DNA of 64,000 nucleotides from Planctomycetota bacterium (GCA_003669605.1 QWOP01000084.1:1-64000), one strand, 5' to 3'; counted from the stretch's first letter, positions 44,377 through 52,448 are shown. The notes: generated by a model from the letters alone, not told the origin. A program made the numbers and translations.

Positions 44377-44406
44377 GCCCCGCGGCTTTCCGGCGAGGAA
44401 GAAACC

Positions 44407-45225
44407 ATGAACCGCTACCTTTCGATCTTCGCCACGTTTGCACGGGTGTGCCTCGTCCGCGACATGACGTTCCGGGCCAACTTCATCCTCGAATGTGTCA
44501 CGAGCCTGGGATGGATGGCGATGAACCTCGCCTTCTACTTGCTGGTGTTCACCTTCACCTCCGAGATTGGCCGCGGCACGGGTTGGACCAAGGAACCGTT
44601 CTTTGCCTTCGTTGCCACGGGGTTGATCATCAACTCCATCGTCCAGGCGCTCTTCATGCCCAGCGCCGAGGAGCTCACCGAAATGGTCCGCACCGGCGGG
44701 CTCGATGCTGTCCTCGTCCAGCCCCTCGACGCCCAGTTCCTCCTCTCGATGCACCGGGTCGATTTCTCCGCTTTCGCCAACGGCTTAGTGGGAGTTGGGC
44801 TGCTGGTGTGGGCGATCCCACGTCTGCCGCATCCCCCCTCACCGCTGGCGCTGCTTCTCTACCCGCTGCTGGTGGTCTGCGGTGTGGCCATCCTCTACAG
44901 CCTCGTGATCATGCTCGCGGCAGCCACGATCCATTTGGGACGCAACCAGAGCCTCTACGACTTCTGGTTTTATCTCACCAATTTCTCCCGCTACCCAGCG
45001 GAGATCTACTCCGGGCCGTGGGGGGGTCCGCTCCGGGCCCTGTGCACATTCGTGATCCCGATCCTGCTGGTGGTCAACGTACCGGCACGCGTCATCGCCC
45101 AACCGTTCACCGGACAGGCGTGGGGGATGATTGTCGGGGCGCTGCTCGCGGCACTGCTCTCCCTGGTGCTGTCGCGGTGGGTTTTCCAGTCGGCCCTGGC
45201 GAAATACCGCAGTGCGTCGAGTTGA
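44407..45225 (+). CDS. ABC-2 permease (COG3694 type)
   Basis: 272 residues from ATG 44407, 30 bases after the first permease. Six helices (ECVTSLGWMAMNLAFYLLVF, LLYPLLVVCGVAILYSLVIM and others) with the loop EELTEMVRTGGLDAVLVQPL, the equivalent of the first permease's LLQP loop. N-terminal topology and length match the second subunit of COG4586-type exporters. It is the last gene of the exporter operon and faces the leftward GNAT gene across 35 bases with no visible hairpin. Confidence 0.92.
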   Translation: MNRYLSIFATFARVCLVRDMTFRANFILECVTSLGWMAMNLAFYLLVFTFTSEIGRGTGWTKEPFFAFVATGLIINSIVQALFMPSAEELTEMVRTGGLDAVLVQPLDAQFLLSMHRVDFSAFANGLVGVGLLVWAIPRLPHPPSPLALLLYPLLVVCGVAILYSLVIMLAAATIHLGRNQSLYDFWFYLTNFSRYPAEIYSGPWGGPLRALCTFVIPILLVVNVPARVIAQPFTGQAWGMIVGALLAALLSLVLSRWVFQSALAKYRSASS

Positions 45226-45260
45226 TGGCCAGCGCCTGCCACGGCGGCAGTGGGCCGACC

Positions 45261-45914
45261 TCAGCCCAGCGCCATTCCCGGCGGCGGCGGGCAGGCAGGG
45301 TTGATCCACTGGATCACCGCTGCCCAGTTGGCGCTCTCGACGTCGTGTTGCAGATACCCGTGGATCGGCCGGACAACGCTCCAGCCATCCTTGAGATGCG
45401 CCGAGAGCACCGGGTCGTGGCGTGTGCCCGCCACCACCCCGCGGACATACTCGTCGGCAGGGACGGTGGCCGCCACGGCACCATATCCCGGGAGCCTGCT
45501 GGCCCCCACCATCCGCCACAGTTGTTCCTCGATCACCAGTCCGCGCGCAGCATCGGTGAGCGCGTGGGCCAGGCCGTGGCGCTGGTGGCTGGGATGGATA
45601 AACACATCGGCCCCGTAGAGCGATGGACCGTCGGGGACATGGTCGGCGAATGTTCCCTGCGCGGTGAGCAGGTCCCAGGAATCGTCGATGGAATAATCGC
45701 GCATCCGCAGCCGGAGCGTGAAGTGGACGCCGACGGGGGTCCGCGTCGGGATGTGCTCGGCGACAAACTGCCCCTGGGGAAAAACAGCCTGGTGCTCTGC
45801 CAGTTCCGCGGCGTTATAGGGAGCGTCAAAGGGATAGACAATCTGGCAGATGTCGCGGATCGTGGCGTAGTCATCCGGCTGCATGAGGCGGATCAGATAT
45901 TCGGCGGGAAGCAT
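45261..45914 (-). CDS. GNAT-family N-acetyltransferase-like protein
   Basis: 217 residues from ATG 45914, preceded by a GAGG. The opening IRLMQPDDYATIRDICQIVYP and the acetyl-CoA-binding segment ADVFIHPSHQRHGLAHALTD (motif A, R/Q-x-x-G-x-A form) identify a GNAT fold. LWRMVGASRLPGYGAVAATV and HDPVLSAHLKDGWSVV resemble GNAT proteins of the carbon-nitrogen hydrolase group. Acceptor unknown. It is divergent from the YeiH-type transporter; the 145-base spacer holds two dyads and may carry shared control. Confidence 0.82.
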   Translation of the reverse strand: MLPAEYLIRLMQPDDYATIRDICQIVYPFDAPYNAAELAEHQAVFPQGQFVAEHIPTRTPVGVHFTLRLRMRDYSIDDSWDLLTAQGTFADHVPDGPSLYGADVFIHPSHQRHGLAHALTDAARGLVIEEQLWRMVGASRLPGYGAVAATVPADEYVRGVVAGTRHDPVLSAHLKDGWSVVRPIHGYLQHDVESANWAAVIQWINPACPPPPGMALG

Positions 45915-45961
45915 GAGAAGGGCCTCGGCAGGGAGTATCGCGGCAGCGTCCTCCAGCGTAC

Positions 45962-45975
45962 ATCCGCCGGCGGAT
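45962..45975. promoter_or_regulatory. Perfect 14-bp palindrome, candidate operator
   Basis: ATCCGCCGGCGGAT reads the same on both strands. It lies in the divergent spacer between the GNAT gene and the YeiH-type transporter, 48 bases from the GNAT start and 85 bases from the transporter start. A dimeric repressor site is plausible, but GC-rich palindromes also arise by chance in such a genome. Confidence 0.4.
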
Positions 45976-45998
45976 CGACGGTACACCGCCGCGACGGG

Positions 45999-46015
45999 CA
46001 CGATCGGGTATCGTG
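45999..46015. promoter_or_regulatory. Second dyad (6-5-6) upstream of YeiH-type transporter
   Basis: CACGAT and ATCGTG flank the five bases CGGGT. The dyad ends 44 bases before the transporter ATG, where a regulator could block initiation or a small hairpin could form in the leader. Together with the palindrome 23 bases upstream, it makes this spacer the best candidate regulatory region in the window. Confidence 0.4.
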
Positions 46016-46059
46016 TCCCCGGCGTTCGGCACCACCAGCCTTTCCGGAGGATCTTGCAG

Positions 46060-47487
46060 ATGACCAAAGACGTGCTTCTGCCCCACCGTCACGGTCTCCA
46101 CGAGGACTCCGCTGCGATCATCATCGGCGTGATCATCGTCGCCCTGTCGCTTGTTATCGGGTGGAATGCCCGGCCGACCGCAGACGCTGGCAGCCGGGAG
46201 AAACACCCCAAGGGTTGGCGCAATCCCCTCTCCGCTACGATCGATAAGCCGCAGTCCTGGAGCGACTCGCCAGCAAGGTCTCTGGTCGTGGTCGATAAGA
46301 AGGATCCCGCGAAAGTCACTCCGGTCAGCAGGGCGATCCTTCTGGGGATGGCATGGGTCGTGGGGGTGTCTGCGGTGGGGACGCTCCTCCGCGGCCGATC
46401 GCTGCTGGCGGTCCTGCCGGGGGCCTGCGCGCTTGCGCTCCTGGGGGGGCTGGCCTATCTCATGGCCGCGCAGAAGGTGATCAATCACTACAACCTTGAG
46501 TATCCCCTCTGGGCCCTGCTCGTGGGCCTTGTCATCGGCAACACCGTCGGCGTTCCCAAGTGGCTCGAGCCGTCTCTCCAGGGGGAATTTCTCATCAAGA
46601 CAGGCCTCGTTGTCTTCGGGGCCGAGGTGCTCTTTAGCCGGCTCTTGGAGTTGGGGTTACCGGGGTTGCTGACCAGTTGGGTGGTGACGCCGATCGTTCT
46701 GGTGACCACCTATCTGTTCGGTGTTTACTGGATGAAGATCCCGTCAAAGTCGCTCTGCATGGTGATCGCCGCCGACATGTCGGTGTGTGGCGTGTCGGCG
46801 GCCATCGCCACCGGAGCCGCTTGCAAAGCGAAGAAGGAGGAGTTGTCGCTGGCCATCGGGCTGTCGCTGCTCTTCACGGTGGCAATGATGGTGGTGATGC
46901 CGCCCTTCATCCAATGGACGGGGATGGACCCGATCGTCGGCGGGGCCTGGATCGGGGGCACGATTGACGCCACCGGGGCGGTCGTCGCCGCCGGTGAAAT
47001 GCTCGGCAGGAGCATCGATGACAAACGTCCGGCCGAGGTAGCGGCCACCGTAAAGATGATCCAGAACTCGATGATCGGAATCATCGCCTTTGCCGTCGCC
47101 GTCTACTGGGCTGGCTGGGTCGACCGCGACGCTGCCGGCCCCAAGTCGTCGCTGGCCGCCGAGGCCTGGCGGCGGTTTCCGAAATTCATTCTGGGATTCA
47201 TCGGCACGTCGATCGCCTGCTCGGTGCTGTTCACGTCGTCGCCCGAACTATCGCTCCTCATCGACGGTGCGATCAGCGGCTTCACCTCGAGGCTGCGCGG
47301 TTGGCTGTTCTGCGTGGGCTTCGTCTGCATGGGACTGCAGACGAACTTCCGCGAACTCGCCCCGACCCTCGCCAGCGGCCGGCCGCTGGTCCTCTATTGT
47401 CTCGGCCAAGCTCTCAACCTCGCGCTCTCGCTGGCCATGGCGAGCCTGACCTTCGGTTGGCTGTTCCGGAAGGTGGTGGAACCGTGA
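46060..47487 (+). CDS. YeiH/PSE-family (UPF0324) putative anion exporter
   Basis: 475 residues from ATG 46060, with GGAGG nine bases upstream. The core has about ten helices with the family's re-entrant pattern: YPLWALLVGLVIGNTVGVP, FLIKTGLVVFGAEVLFSRLL, MVIAADMSVCGVSAAIATGA, GGAWIGGTIDATGAVVAAG and CVGFVCMGLQTNFREL. YeiH proteins are usually near 340 residues; here about 130 extra N-terminal residues add helices (AAIIIGVIIVALSLVIGW and AILLGMAWVVGVSAVGTLL). The family is called putative sulfate exporter, a weakly supported name. The stop overlaps the start of a small membrane protein (GTGA). Confidence 0.9.
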   Translation: MTKDVLLPHRHGLHEDSAAIIIGVIIVALSLVIGWNARPTADAGSREKHPKGWRNPLSATIDKPQSWSDSPARSLVVVDKKDPAKVTPVSRAILLGMAWVVGVSAVGTLLRGRSLLAVLPGACALALLGGLAYLMAAQKVINHYNLEYPLWALLVGLVIGNTVGVPKWLEPSLQGEFLIKTGLVVFGAEVLFSRLLELGLPGLLTSWVVTPIVLVTTYLFGVYWMKIPSKSLCMVIAADMSVCGVSAAIATGAACKAKKEELSLAIGLSLLFTVAMMVVMPPFIQWTGMDPIVGGAWIGGTIDATGAVVAAGEMLGRSIDDKRPAEVAATVKMIQNSMIGIIAFAVAVYWAGWVDRDAAGPKSSLAAEAWRRFPKFILGFIGTSIACSVLFTSSPELSLLIDGAISGFTSRLRGWLFCVGFVCMGLQTNFRELAPTLASGRPLVLYCLGQALNLALSLAMASLTFGWLFRKVVEP

Positions 47488-47738
47488 GCGGTACTGCGGG
47501 CGAGCGACACCAGCGGGGGCCTGCCTTGGGGATCGCCCGGCTGCTGCTGGTCACCGCGACAATCGTAGCGATTTGGATGATCGTCCTTCCCTGGCTGGGG
47601 AGCCGACCGGCGATCAGCCGGCACATCGAGACCATGGAGGCCGCGGGGGTCCAGCCGGGGGCGATGTTTTACACGGAATTGGAGCGGCTCCCACTGCGGA
47701 GCGAGTGGATCGAGCAGCATCTCGTTCTCTGGCCCTGA
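47484..47738 (+). CDS. Small single-helix membrane protein coupled to YeiH-type transporter
   Basis: 84 residues from GTG 47484; GTGA overlaps the transporter stop. One transmembrane helix (LLLVTATIVAIWMIVLPWLG), then a short periplasmic tail (RHIETMEAAGVQPGAMFYTE) ending in W-I-E-Q-H-L. I do not know a characterised homologue, though small proteins of this layout are found in planctomycete gene neighbourhoods. The overlap and the absence of another start suggest translation depends on the transporter, so it may be an accessory subunit. Hypothetical. Confidence 0.65.
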   Translation: MSGTAGERHQRGPALGIARLLLVTATIVAIWMIVLPWLGSRPAISRHIETMEAAGVQPGAMFYTELERLPLRSEWIEQHLVLWP

Positions 47739-47822
47739 GGCAATTACACTTGGTCTCCCCGGGGGGATGACCGTCCTTGCGCCATCGTCCTGCGGCCCCT
47801 TGCGACCCGACCGGAGCCTGCT

Positions 47823-48689
47823 ATGCCACTCTCCCTCGCCTTCTCCTCCAATGCCTATCTCGACGTTCCCGTCGAACAGGCGATCCGCCGGATCGCCAGT
47901 TTCGGCTACTCCGGCATCGAACTGCTCGCCGACGTGCCCCATGCCTGGCCGGCGGGCCTGCTTGCAGTGCAGAAGGATTCGATCCGCCGGGCGCTCGCCG
48001 AATCGGGGCTGGTGATCTCAAACATCAACGCCTTCATGATGAACGCCATCGCCGACCCCCGGCAGCCCTACTGGCATCCCGGTTGGACCGATCCCGATCG
48101 CCACTACCGGGCGATCCGCCGCGAGCACACCAAGCGGGCCCTGCGGCTGGCGGCGGAGTTGGGGGCGAAGACAATCTCCACCGAGCCCGGCGGCGAAATC
48201 GCGGAGGGACAGACGCGCAAGCAAGCCACCGACATCTTCTACGACGAGATCATGCCGGTCCTCGATGTGGCGGCTGAGGTCGGAGTGACGCTCCTCGTCG
48301 AGCCGGAGCCGGGGTTGCTCATCGAGAAGTTCGGCCAATACCTCGAATTTGCCGAGCGGGTCAACCATCCAAGCCTCGGACTCAACTTCGACATCGGCCA
48401 TGCCTATTGCGTGGCCGAGGACCCGGCCGAATGGGTGCCGATCATGAAGCCCCACACCCGGCACTACCACTTCGAGGACATCGCCGCCACACGCGTGCAT
48501 CATCATCTTGTGCCGGGGGAGGGGGCGATCGATTTCGACGCCGTCTTCCGGGCGATCAACGAGCACACCCCCGACATCTGGGTGACCGTCGAACTCTATC
48601 CTTCCAGATCGAAGCCTGATGAGGCTGCCCGTGCCGCCCGCGAGTACCTCCAGGCAAGTGCCTCCCGCGCTGGCGTGGAGATCGGGTGA
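47823..48689 (+). CDS. TIM-barrel sugar phosphate isomerase/epimerase family protein
   Basis: 288 residues from ATG 47823. Xylose-isomerase-like AP endonuclease 2 fold: RIASFGYSGIELLADVPHAW at strand one, the metal-ligand strands LLVEPEPGLLIEKF, LNFDIGHAYC and HYHFEDIA with VHHHLVPGEGAIDF, and a final VTVELYP. The Glu/Asp/His/Glu set for a divalent metal is complete. It overlaps the UbiA gene by GTGA, so its substrate is probably a small sugar-derived intermediate of that cluster. It is paralogous to the TIM barrel after UbiA. Confidence 0.88.
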   Translation: MPLSLAFSSNAYLDVPVEQAIRRIASFGYSGIELLADVPHAWPAGLLAVQKDSIRRALAESGLVISNINAFMMNAIADPRQPYWHPGWTDPDRHYRAIRREHTKRALRLAAELGAKTISTEPGGEIAEGQTRKQATDIFYDEIMPVLDVAAEVGVTLLVEPEPGLLIEKFGQYLEFAERVNHPSLGLNFDIGHAYCVAEDPAEWVPIMKPHTRHYHFEDIAATRVHHHLVPGEGAIDFDAVFRAINEHTPDIWVTVELYPSRSKPDEAARAAREYLQASASRAGVEIG

Positions 48690-49645
48690 GTGCCATGGGA
48701 GGATTGCTTGCCTGGGCACGGCTGCTGCGGTTGCCGAATCATTTCACAGCCGTTGCCGACGTCCTCGCCGGCTACCTCGTGGTCGCTGGGCTGAAGACGG
48801 TCATCGTCCGACCGGAGATGCTCTGGGCTGTGGCGGCGGGGTGGTTGTTCTATGCCGCGGGGATGGTCCTCAACGATGTCTTCGATGTCGCTCTGGACCG
48901 CAAGGAACGTCCCGAACGGCCGCTCCCCTCTGGTGTCATCGAGGTTGCCACCGCAGCGCGTGTCGGGCAGGGGCTCCTGGCCCTGGCGGGAATGTCTGCC
49001 TGCGTGACGGCAGTCCTGTCGGGGCATCCGGCGCCGGCTTTGGTAGGCGCCTGCTTGACCTCCTCGATCTGGATGTACGATCGGCACGCCAAAGGGACTC
49101 CCTGGGGGCCGGCCGTGATGGGGCTTTGCCGGGGACTCAACTGGCTGCTGGGGATGTCCGCGGCCGGGGGCCCAGAGATCGATTCGCAGTGGTTGTTGCC
49201 GCTGGGGATCGCGGTCTACGTCGCGGGGATCACGCTCTATGCCCGTGACGAGGCAAGCGCCAGTCGCCGTGCATCCCTGGCCCGGGCCACCGGCGTGATG
49301 GCCTTGGGACTCCTCCTGGCAGGACTGGGTACATGGCTCACGGTGCAAGCCTCCGGCACCATCCCCTGGGCCGCCGCGGCCCAGCCCGGAATCGCCATCG
49401 ACCGGCTCACCGGCTGGATGCTGTTGTGGTCGATGGTCTCTTTATCGATCCTCCTGCGGGCGCTGCTGGGCGTCCTCGAACCGGTACCGGAGCGGGTCCG
49501 AGCGGCGGTCGGGAACGCGATCATGTCGTTGATCACGCTGGATGCCGCCCTCGTCCTGGCCGCCTGCGGTGAACAGTGGGCGGTGGTGATCCTGCTGTTG
49601 CTTGCCCCCTTCATGTTTCTCCGGCAGTTTATCCCCCCCACCTAA
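48686..49645 (+). CDS. UbiA-family prenyltransferase, EboC-like
   Basis: 319 residues from GTG 48686 (GTGA overlap). About eight helices. The aspartate-rich prenyl-diphosphate-binding motif is NDVFDVALDRKERPERPLP (Asn63, Asp64, Asp67...), and the second conserved region is SIWMYDRHAKGTPWGPAVMG. Membrane prenyl transfer to an acceptor is the family reaction. Neighbours (TIM barrels and an alkaline-phosphatase-superfamily enzyme) match the ebo metabolite-traffic clusters, in which EboC is the UbiA member. The ubiquinone/menaquinone enzymes are less likely because no quinone genes are near. The EboC identity is inferred from context. Confidence 0.88.
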   Translation: MSAMGGLLAWARLLRLPNHFTAVADVLAGYLVVAGLKTVIVRPEMLWAVAAGWLFYAAGMVLNDVFDVALDRKERPERPLPSGVIEVATAARVGQGLLALAGMSACVTAVLSGHPAPALVGACLTSSIWMYDRHAKGTPWGPAVMGLCRGLNWLLGMSAAGGPEIDSQWLLPLGIAVYVAGITLYARDEASASRRASLARATGVMALGLLLAGLGTWLTVQASGTIPWAAAAQPGIAIDRLTGWMLLWSMVSLSILLRALLGVLEPVPERVRAAVGNAIMSLITLDAALVLAACGEQWAVVILLLLAPFMFLRQFIPPT

Positions 49646-49679
49646 ACCAGACCTGCCGTCGTCCCCACGCGTTCCTCTC

Positions 49680-49706
49680 ATGCCTCTCATGCCTCTCATG
49701 CCTCTC
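49680..49706 (+). repeat. Three tandem 9-bp repeats creating stacked start codons
   Basis: ATGCCTCTC is repeated exactly at 49680, 49689 and 49698 and followed by a variant ATGCTTCCC at 49707; the preceding GTTCCTCTC is a partial copy. Each unit is in frame and adds Met-Pro-Leu. Copy-number change would alter how many start codons precede the TIM-barrel gene. Confidence 0.92.
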
Positions 49707-50555
49707 ATGCTTCCCGGCTACAGCACCAACAGCATCGGCGACATCCCGCCGCTCGATGCAGTGCCGCAGTTGGCGGACCTCGGCTACCGTTCGCTGGCGA
49801 TCACCCCCGACCACGGCCTGCTCGATCCCTTCGCGCCGGGGCTGGCAGCCGACATCGATCGCTGGCGCGCCATTCTCGACCGTCATGGGATGGCCCGCGT
49901 GATCGAGACCGGTGCCCGCCACCTCCTCGACCGGAAGCGGAAGCACGAGCCGACACTGGTCTCCCCTGATCCGCTCGCCAGAAAGCGCCGCGTCGATTTT
50001 CTCCTGGCGGCGATCGATATCGCGGCTGACATCGGGGCCGCGTGCGTGTCGCTGTGGTCAGGCGTGGGACGCGATGCCGCGGACGACGAGACGTTCTGGA
50101 ACCGGCTCACGGCCGGTCTGGGGCCGGTCCTCGAACGGGCTGCCGAGCGGGGGGTGATGATCGGTTTTGAGCCGGAGCCCGGCATGGTGATCGACTCCCT
50201 CGCCCGGTATTCCGCGCTCCAGGAGCGGCTTGCCTGGCCAGAATGGCTGGGGCTTTCGCTCGACCTCGGCCACCTGGAGTGCATGGGGGAGTGGCCGCTG
50301 GTAAGCGAGGTGCGGCCGAGAGTTGCGCAGCTGGTCAACGTCCATCTCGACGATTCGCTCGCCTGCCGCCACGACCATCTCCCCCTGGGGGACGGCGACG
50401 TCGACTTTCCGTCACTGTTCGCCATGCTCGCCGCCGGCGGCTACGCTGGTGGCCTGCATCTGGAGTTGCCGAGGCAACGGCACCGCTGGCTCGACACCGC
50501 CCGGGAATCGGCGGTTCAGCTCGATCGGCTCCTGGCCCCCTACCGCTCGCCCTGA
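49680..50555 (+). CDS. TIM-barrel sugar phosphate isomerase/epimerase family protein (second copy)
   Basis: 291 residues if ATG 49680 is used; three further in-frame ATGs (49689, 49698, 49707) lie within a 9-base tandem repeat, and 49707 would give the cleanest N-terminus (LPGYSTNSIGDIPP). Same fold as the protein before UbiA: LADLGYRSLAITPDHG, MIGFEPEPGMVIDSL, LSLDLGHLECMGEW and VNVHLDDS with HDHLPLGDGDVDF, retaining the metal ligands. In ebo clusters a TIM barrel (EboE) sits here, but EboE is usually longer, so the identity is uncertain. Confidence 0.85.
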   Translation: MPLMPLMPLMLPGYSTNSIGDIPPLDAVPQLADLGYRSLAITPDHGLLDPFAPGLAADIDRWRAILDRHGMARVIETGARHLLDRKRKHEPTLVSPDPLARKRRVDFLLAAIDIAADIGAACVSLWSGVGRDAADDETFWNRLTAGLGPVLERAAERGVMIGFEPEPGMVIDSLARYSALQERLAWPEWLGLSLDLGHLECMGEWPLVSEVRPRVAQLVNVHLDDSLACRHDHLPLGDGDVDFPSLFAMLAAGGYAGGLHLELPRQRHRWLDTARESAVQLDRLLAPYRSP

Positions 50556-50639
50556 CAGCCAACCCCCCATGTGCAGCGAGTTCTGCGTTTTTCAGGCAGA
50601 CTCTCAAGTCCAGCAGGCATCCCCCGACCGGAGCCCCCT

Positions 50640-52076
50640 ATGACGGCAGCCTCGAAGCCCCCCCATGTCCTCCTCCTCTCAGTGCCGGGGCTGCGTCCCG
50701 AAGACCTGTCACGGATGCCGGCGCTCGCCGCGCTTGCCGCCCTCGGCGGAAAAGTCCTGCTGGCACCCAGTTTTCCGGCCGTCACCTGTCCGGTCCAGGC
50801 AACGCTGACCACAGGCGCCGCTCCGCGGGGGCATGGAATCGTCGCCAACGGCATCTACGATCGTAGTTCCCGAGACGTCGAGATGTGGATCAGCCCCGAC
50901 TCCGTGCACCGCCGCGACCGGATCTGGGACCGGCTCAAATCGGCACGTCCCGAGTTGCGGACGGCGGCTTGGTTCCTCCTCCAGTCGAAGCACGCCACGG
51001 CAGATCTGGTCTGCCTCCCGGCACCGCGGCACAATGCCGATGGCACCGAGACGATGTGGTGCCACACGAATCCCGAGCCCCTCTACGCTTCATTGCGGGA
51101 GACTCTCGGCGACTTCCCCCTCCACAAGTTTTGGGGACCGCTGGCGGGAATCGACTCCACCCGCTGGATCGTTCGCAGTTTCCTCGAGGCAGCCAAGGAG
51201 GCCCCCCCGCATCTGGCGGTCGTCTACCTGCCGCACCTCGACTATGCGGCACAGCGGGCAGGCCCCGACAGCCAAGCTGCCCATGCAGCCTGCGGCGAAC
51301 TCGACAGCGAAATCGCCACGCTCGTCGAGGGGTTTGGGGCCCTCGTCGGCATTGAGCAGGTCACCGTCCTGGTCGCTGGCGAGTACCGGATCCGAGCGGT
51401 CACGCACGCTAGCCTACCCAACAGGACTCTCCGCGAGGCGGGATTGCTGGTTGTGAAGGACTCCCCAGACGGGGAGGTAATCGACATGGAGAAGAGTCAG
51501 GCTTGGGCGCTGGCCGACCATCAGGTATCGCATATCTTCTTGAAATTGGGACTTGCGCGTGAGGAGCGCGACAAGCTCGTGCAACGGATTCACACCCTCT
51601 TCGACAGGCGACGCGGCGTGAAACAGGTCTACTCGGGAGCCGCTCTGATCGGTGCGGGGCTTTCCGAGACCCCGGTGCCGTCGATGAAGAGCCGCTGCGG
51701 TGACGTCGTCATCGAAAGCACCCCCGACTCCTGGCAGGCCTACCAATACTGGCTCTCTGACGCCAAGGCTCCGCGGTTTGCTCGGACGATCGACATCCAC
51801 AAGAAGCCTGGCTACGACCCGCTGGAATTGTTTATCGACCGGACCGCCGCGCCACCGCCGGGCATGCCTTTTGGCATCCCCCTCGACACGAGTCTGGTGA
51901 AAGGCTCGCACGGTGCCATCGATGCCGACGACCCGCACGAGACGCTTCTTGTCTGCTCCCGACCAGACGTGATCGGCTCCGAGCCGCTCCACGCCCGGGA
52001 CCTCGCCGGGATCATCCTGCGGCAGTTCCAGTCGCCGGCCGGCACCGGCCCGGAGAGCGGGCCGGCACCGGTCTGA
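50640..52076 (+). CDS. Alkaline-phosphatase-superfamily enzyme, nucleotide pyrophosphatase/EboF-like
   Basis: 478 residues from ATG 50640. The NPP-type nucleophile is Thr49 in SFPAVTCPVQATLTTGA, followed by RGHGIVANG. Metal-site regions are altered compared with classical NPPs: YLPHLDYAAQRAGPDS (Asp201 kept, Gln where His is usual) and VAGEYRIRAV in place of SDHGM. This modified pattern is what I expect of the EboF-type subfamily. It probably hydrolyses a phosphodiester or phospho-intermediate in the UbiA cluster. No signal peptide, so it is cytoplasmic. It is the last gene of the cluster and convergent with the ferredoxin. Confidence 0.85.
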   Translation: MTAASKPPHVLLLSVPGLRPEDLSRMPALAALAALGGKVLLAPSFPAVTCPVQATLTTGAAPRGHGIVANGIYDRSSRDVEMWISPDSVHRRDRIWDRLKSARPELRTAAWFLLQSKHATADLVCLPAPRHNADGTETMWCHTNPEPLYASLRETLGDFPLHKFWGPLAGIDSTRWIVRSFLEAAKEAPPHLAVVYLPHLDYAAQRAGPDSQAAHAACGELDSEIATLVEGFGALVGIEQVTVLVAGEYRIRAVTHASLPNRTLREAGLLVVKDSPDGEVIDMEKSQAWALADHQVSHIFLKLGLAREERDKLVQRIHTLFDRRRGVKQVYSGAALIGAGLSETPVPSMKSRCGDVVIESTPDSWQAYQYWLSDAKAPRFARTIDIHKKPGYDPLELFIDRTAAPPPGMPFGIPLDTSLVKGSHGAIDADDPHETLLVCSRPDVIGSEPLHARDLAGIILRQFQSPAGTGPESGPAPV

Positions 52077-52079
52077 AAA

Positions 52080-52448
52080 TCACTGCTTCTGAGTCCAGGC
52101 CACCGGCTGCGGCTCGAGGCCATCCGCCGGGCGACGGCCGGCGTCGGCGCGGCCAGTGCCTGCCAGGCGGCTGGTGGCTTTGATGGTCATGTCGTGGTTG
52201 CAGAGGATTTGGCAGGAGAGACGCACCGCTGGTGCTGTGATCCCCTTGGCGGCGAGCACCTCCTGCTCGGCCTTGGTGATCTCCACAGGCTCACCGGCAA
52301 CAAACTCCACCCGGCAGGTGGTGCAACGGGCGACTCCACCGCAGGCGTGGAGCTGGTCGACCCCACACTCGTCCACCAGTGCGTTGACCAGCCGCTTGCC
52401 AGCCGGGACTTCGAATTCACCAACGCCATCGACGATCAGCTTCGGCAC
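52080..52448 (-). CDS. 2Fe-2S ferredoxin
   Basis: 122 residues. Plant-type cluster ligands are Cys36-x5-Cys42-x2-Cys45 (HACGGVARCTTC) and Cys79 (RLSCQ). The remainder follows the adrenodoxin/ferredoxin fold (KLIVDGVGEFEVPAGKRLVN, EQEVLAAKGI), with an extra Pro/Arg-rich 30-residue tail. An electron carrier, partner unknown. The gene stands alone between convergent and terminator-separated neighbours. Confidence 0.92.
   Translation of the reverse strand: MPKLIVDGVGEFEVPAGKRLVNALVDECGVDQLHACGGVARCTTCRVEFVAGEPVEITKAEQEVLAAKGITAPAVRLSCQILCNHDMTIKATSRLAGTGRADAGRRPADGLEPQPVAWTQKQ

Noticed and set aside
50569-50643. 24-codon reading frame ending in ATGA at the start of the phosphodiesterase gene
   Set aside because: Could be a leader peptide, but there is no ribosome-binding site or attenuator hairpin and it may be chance.
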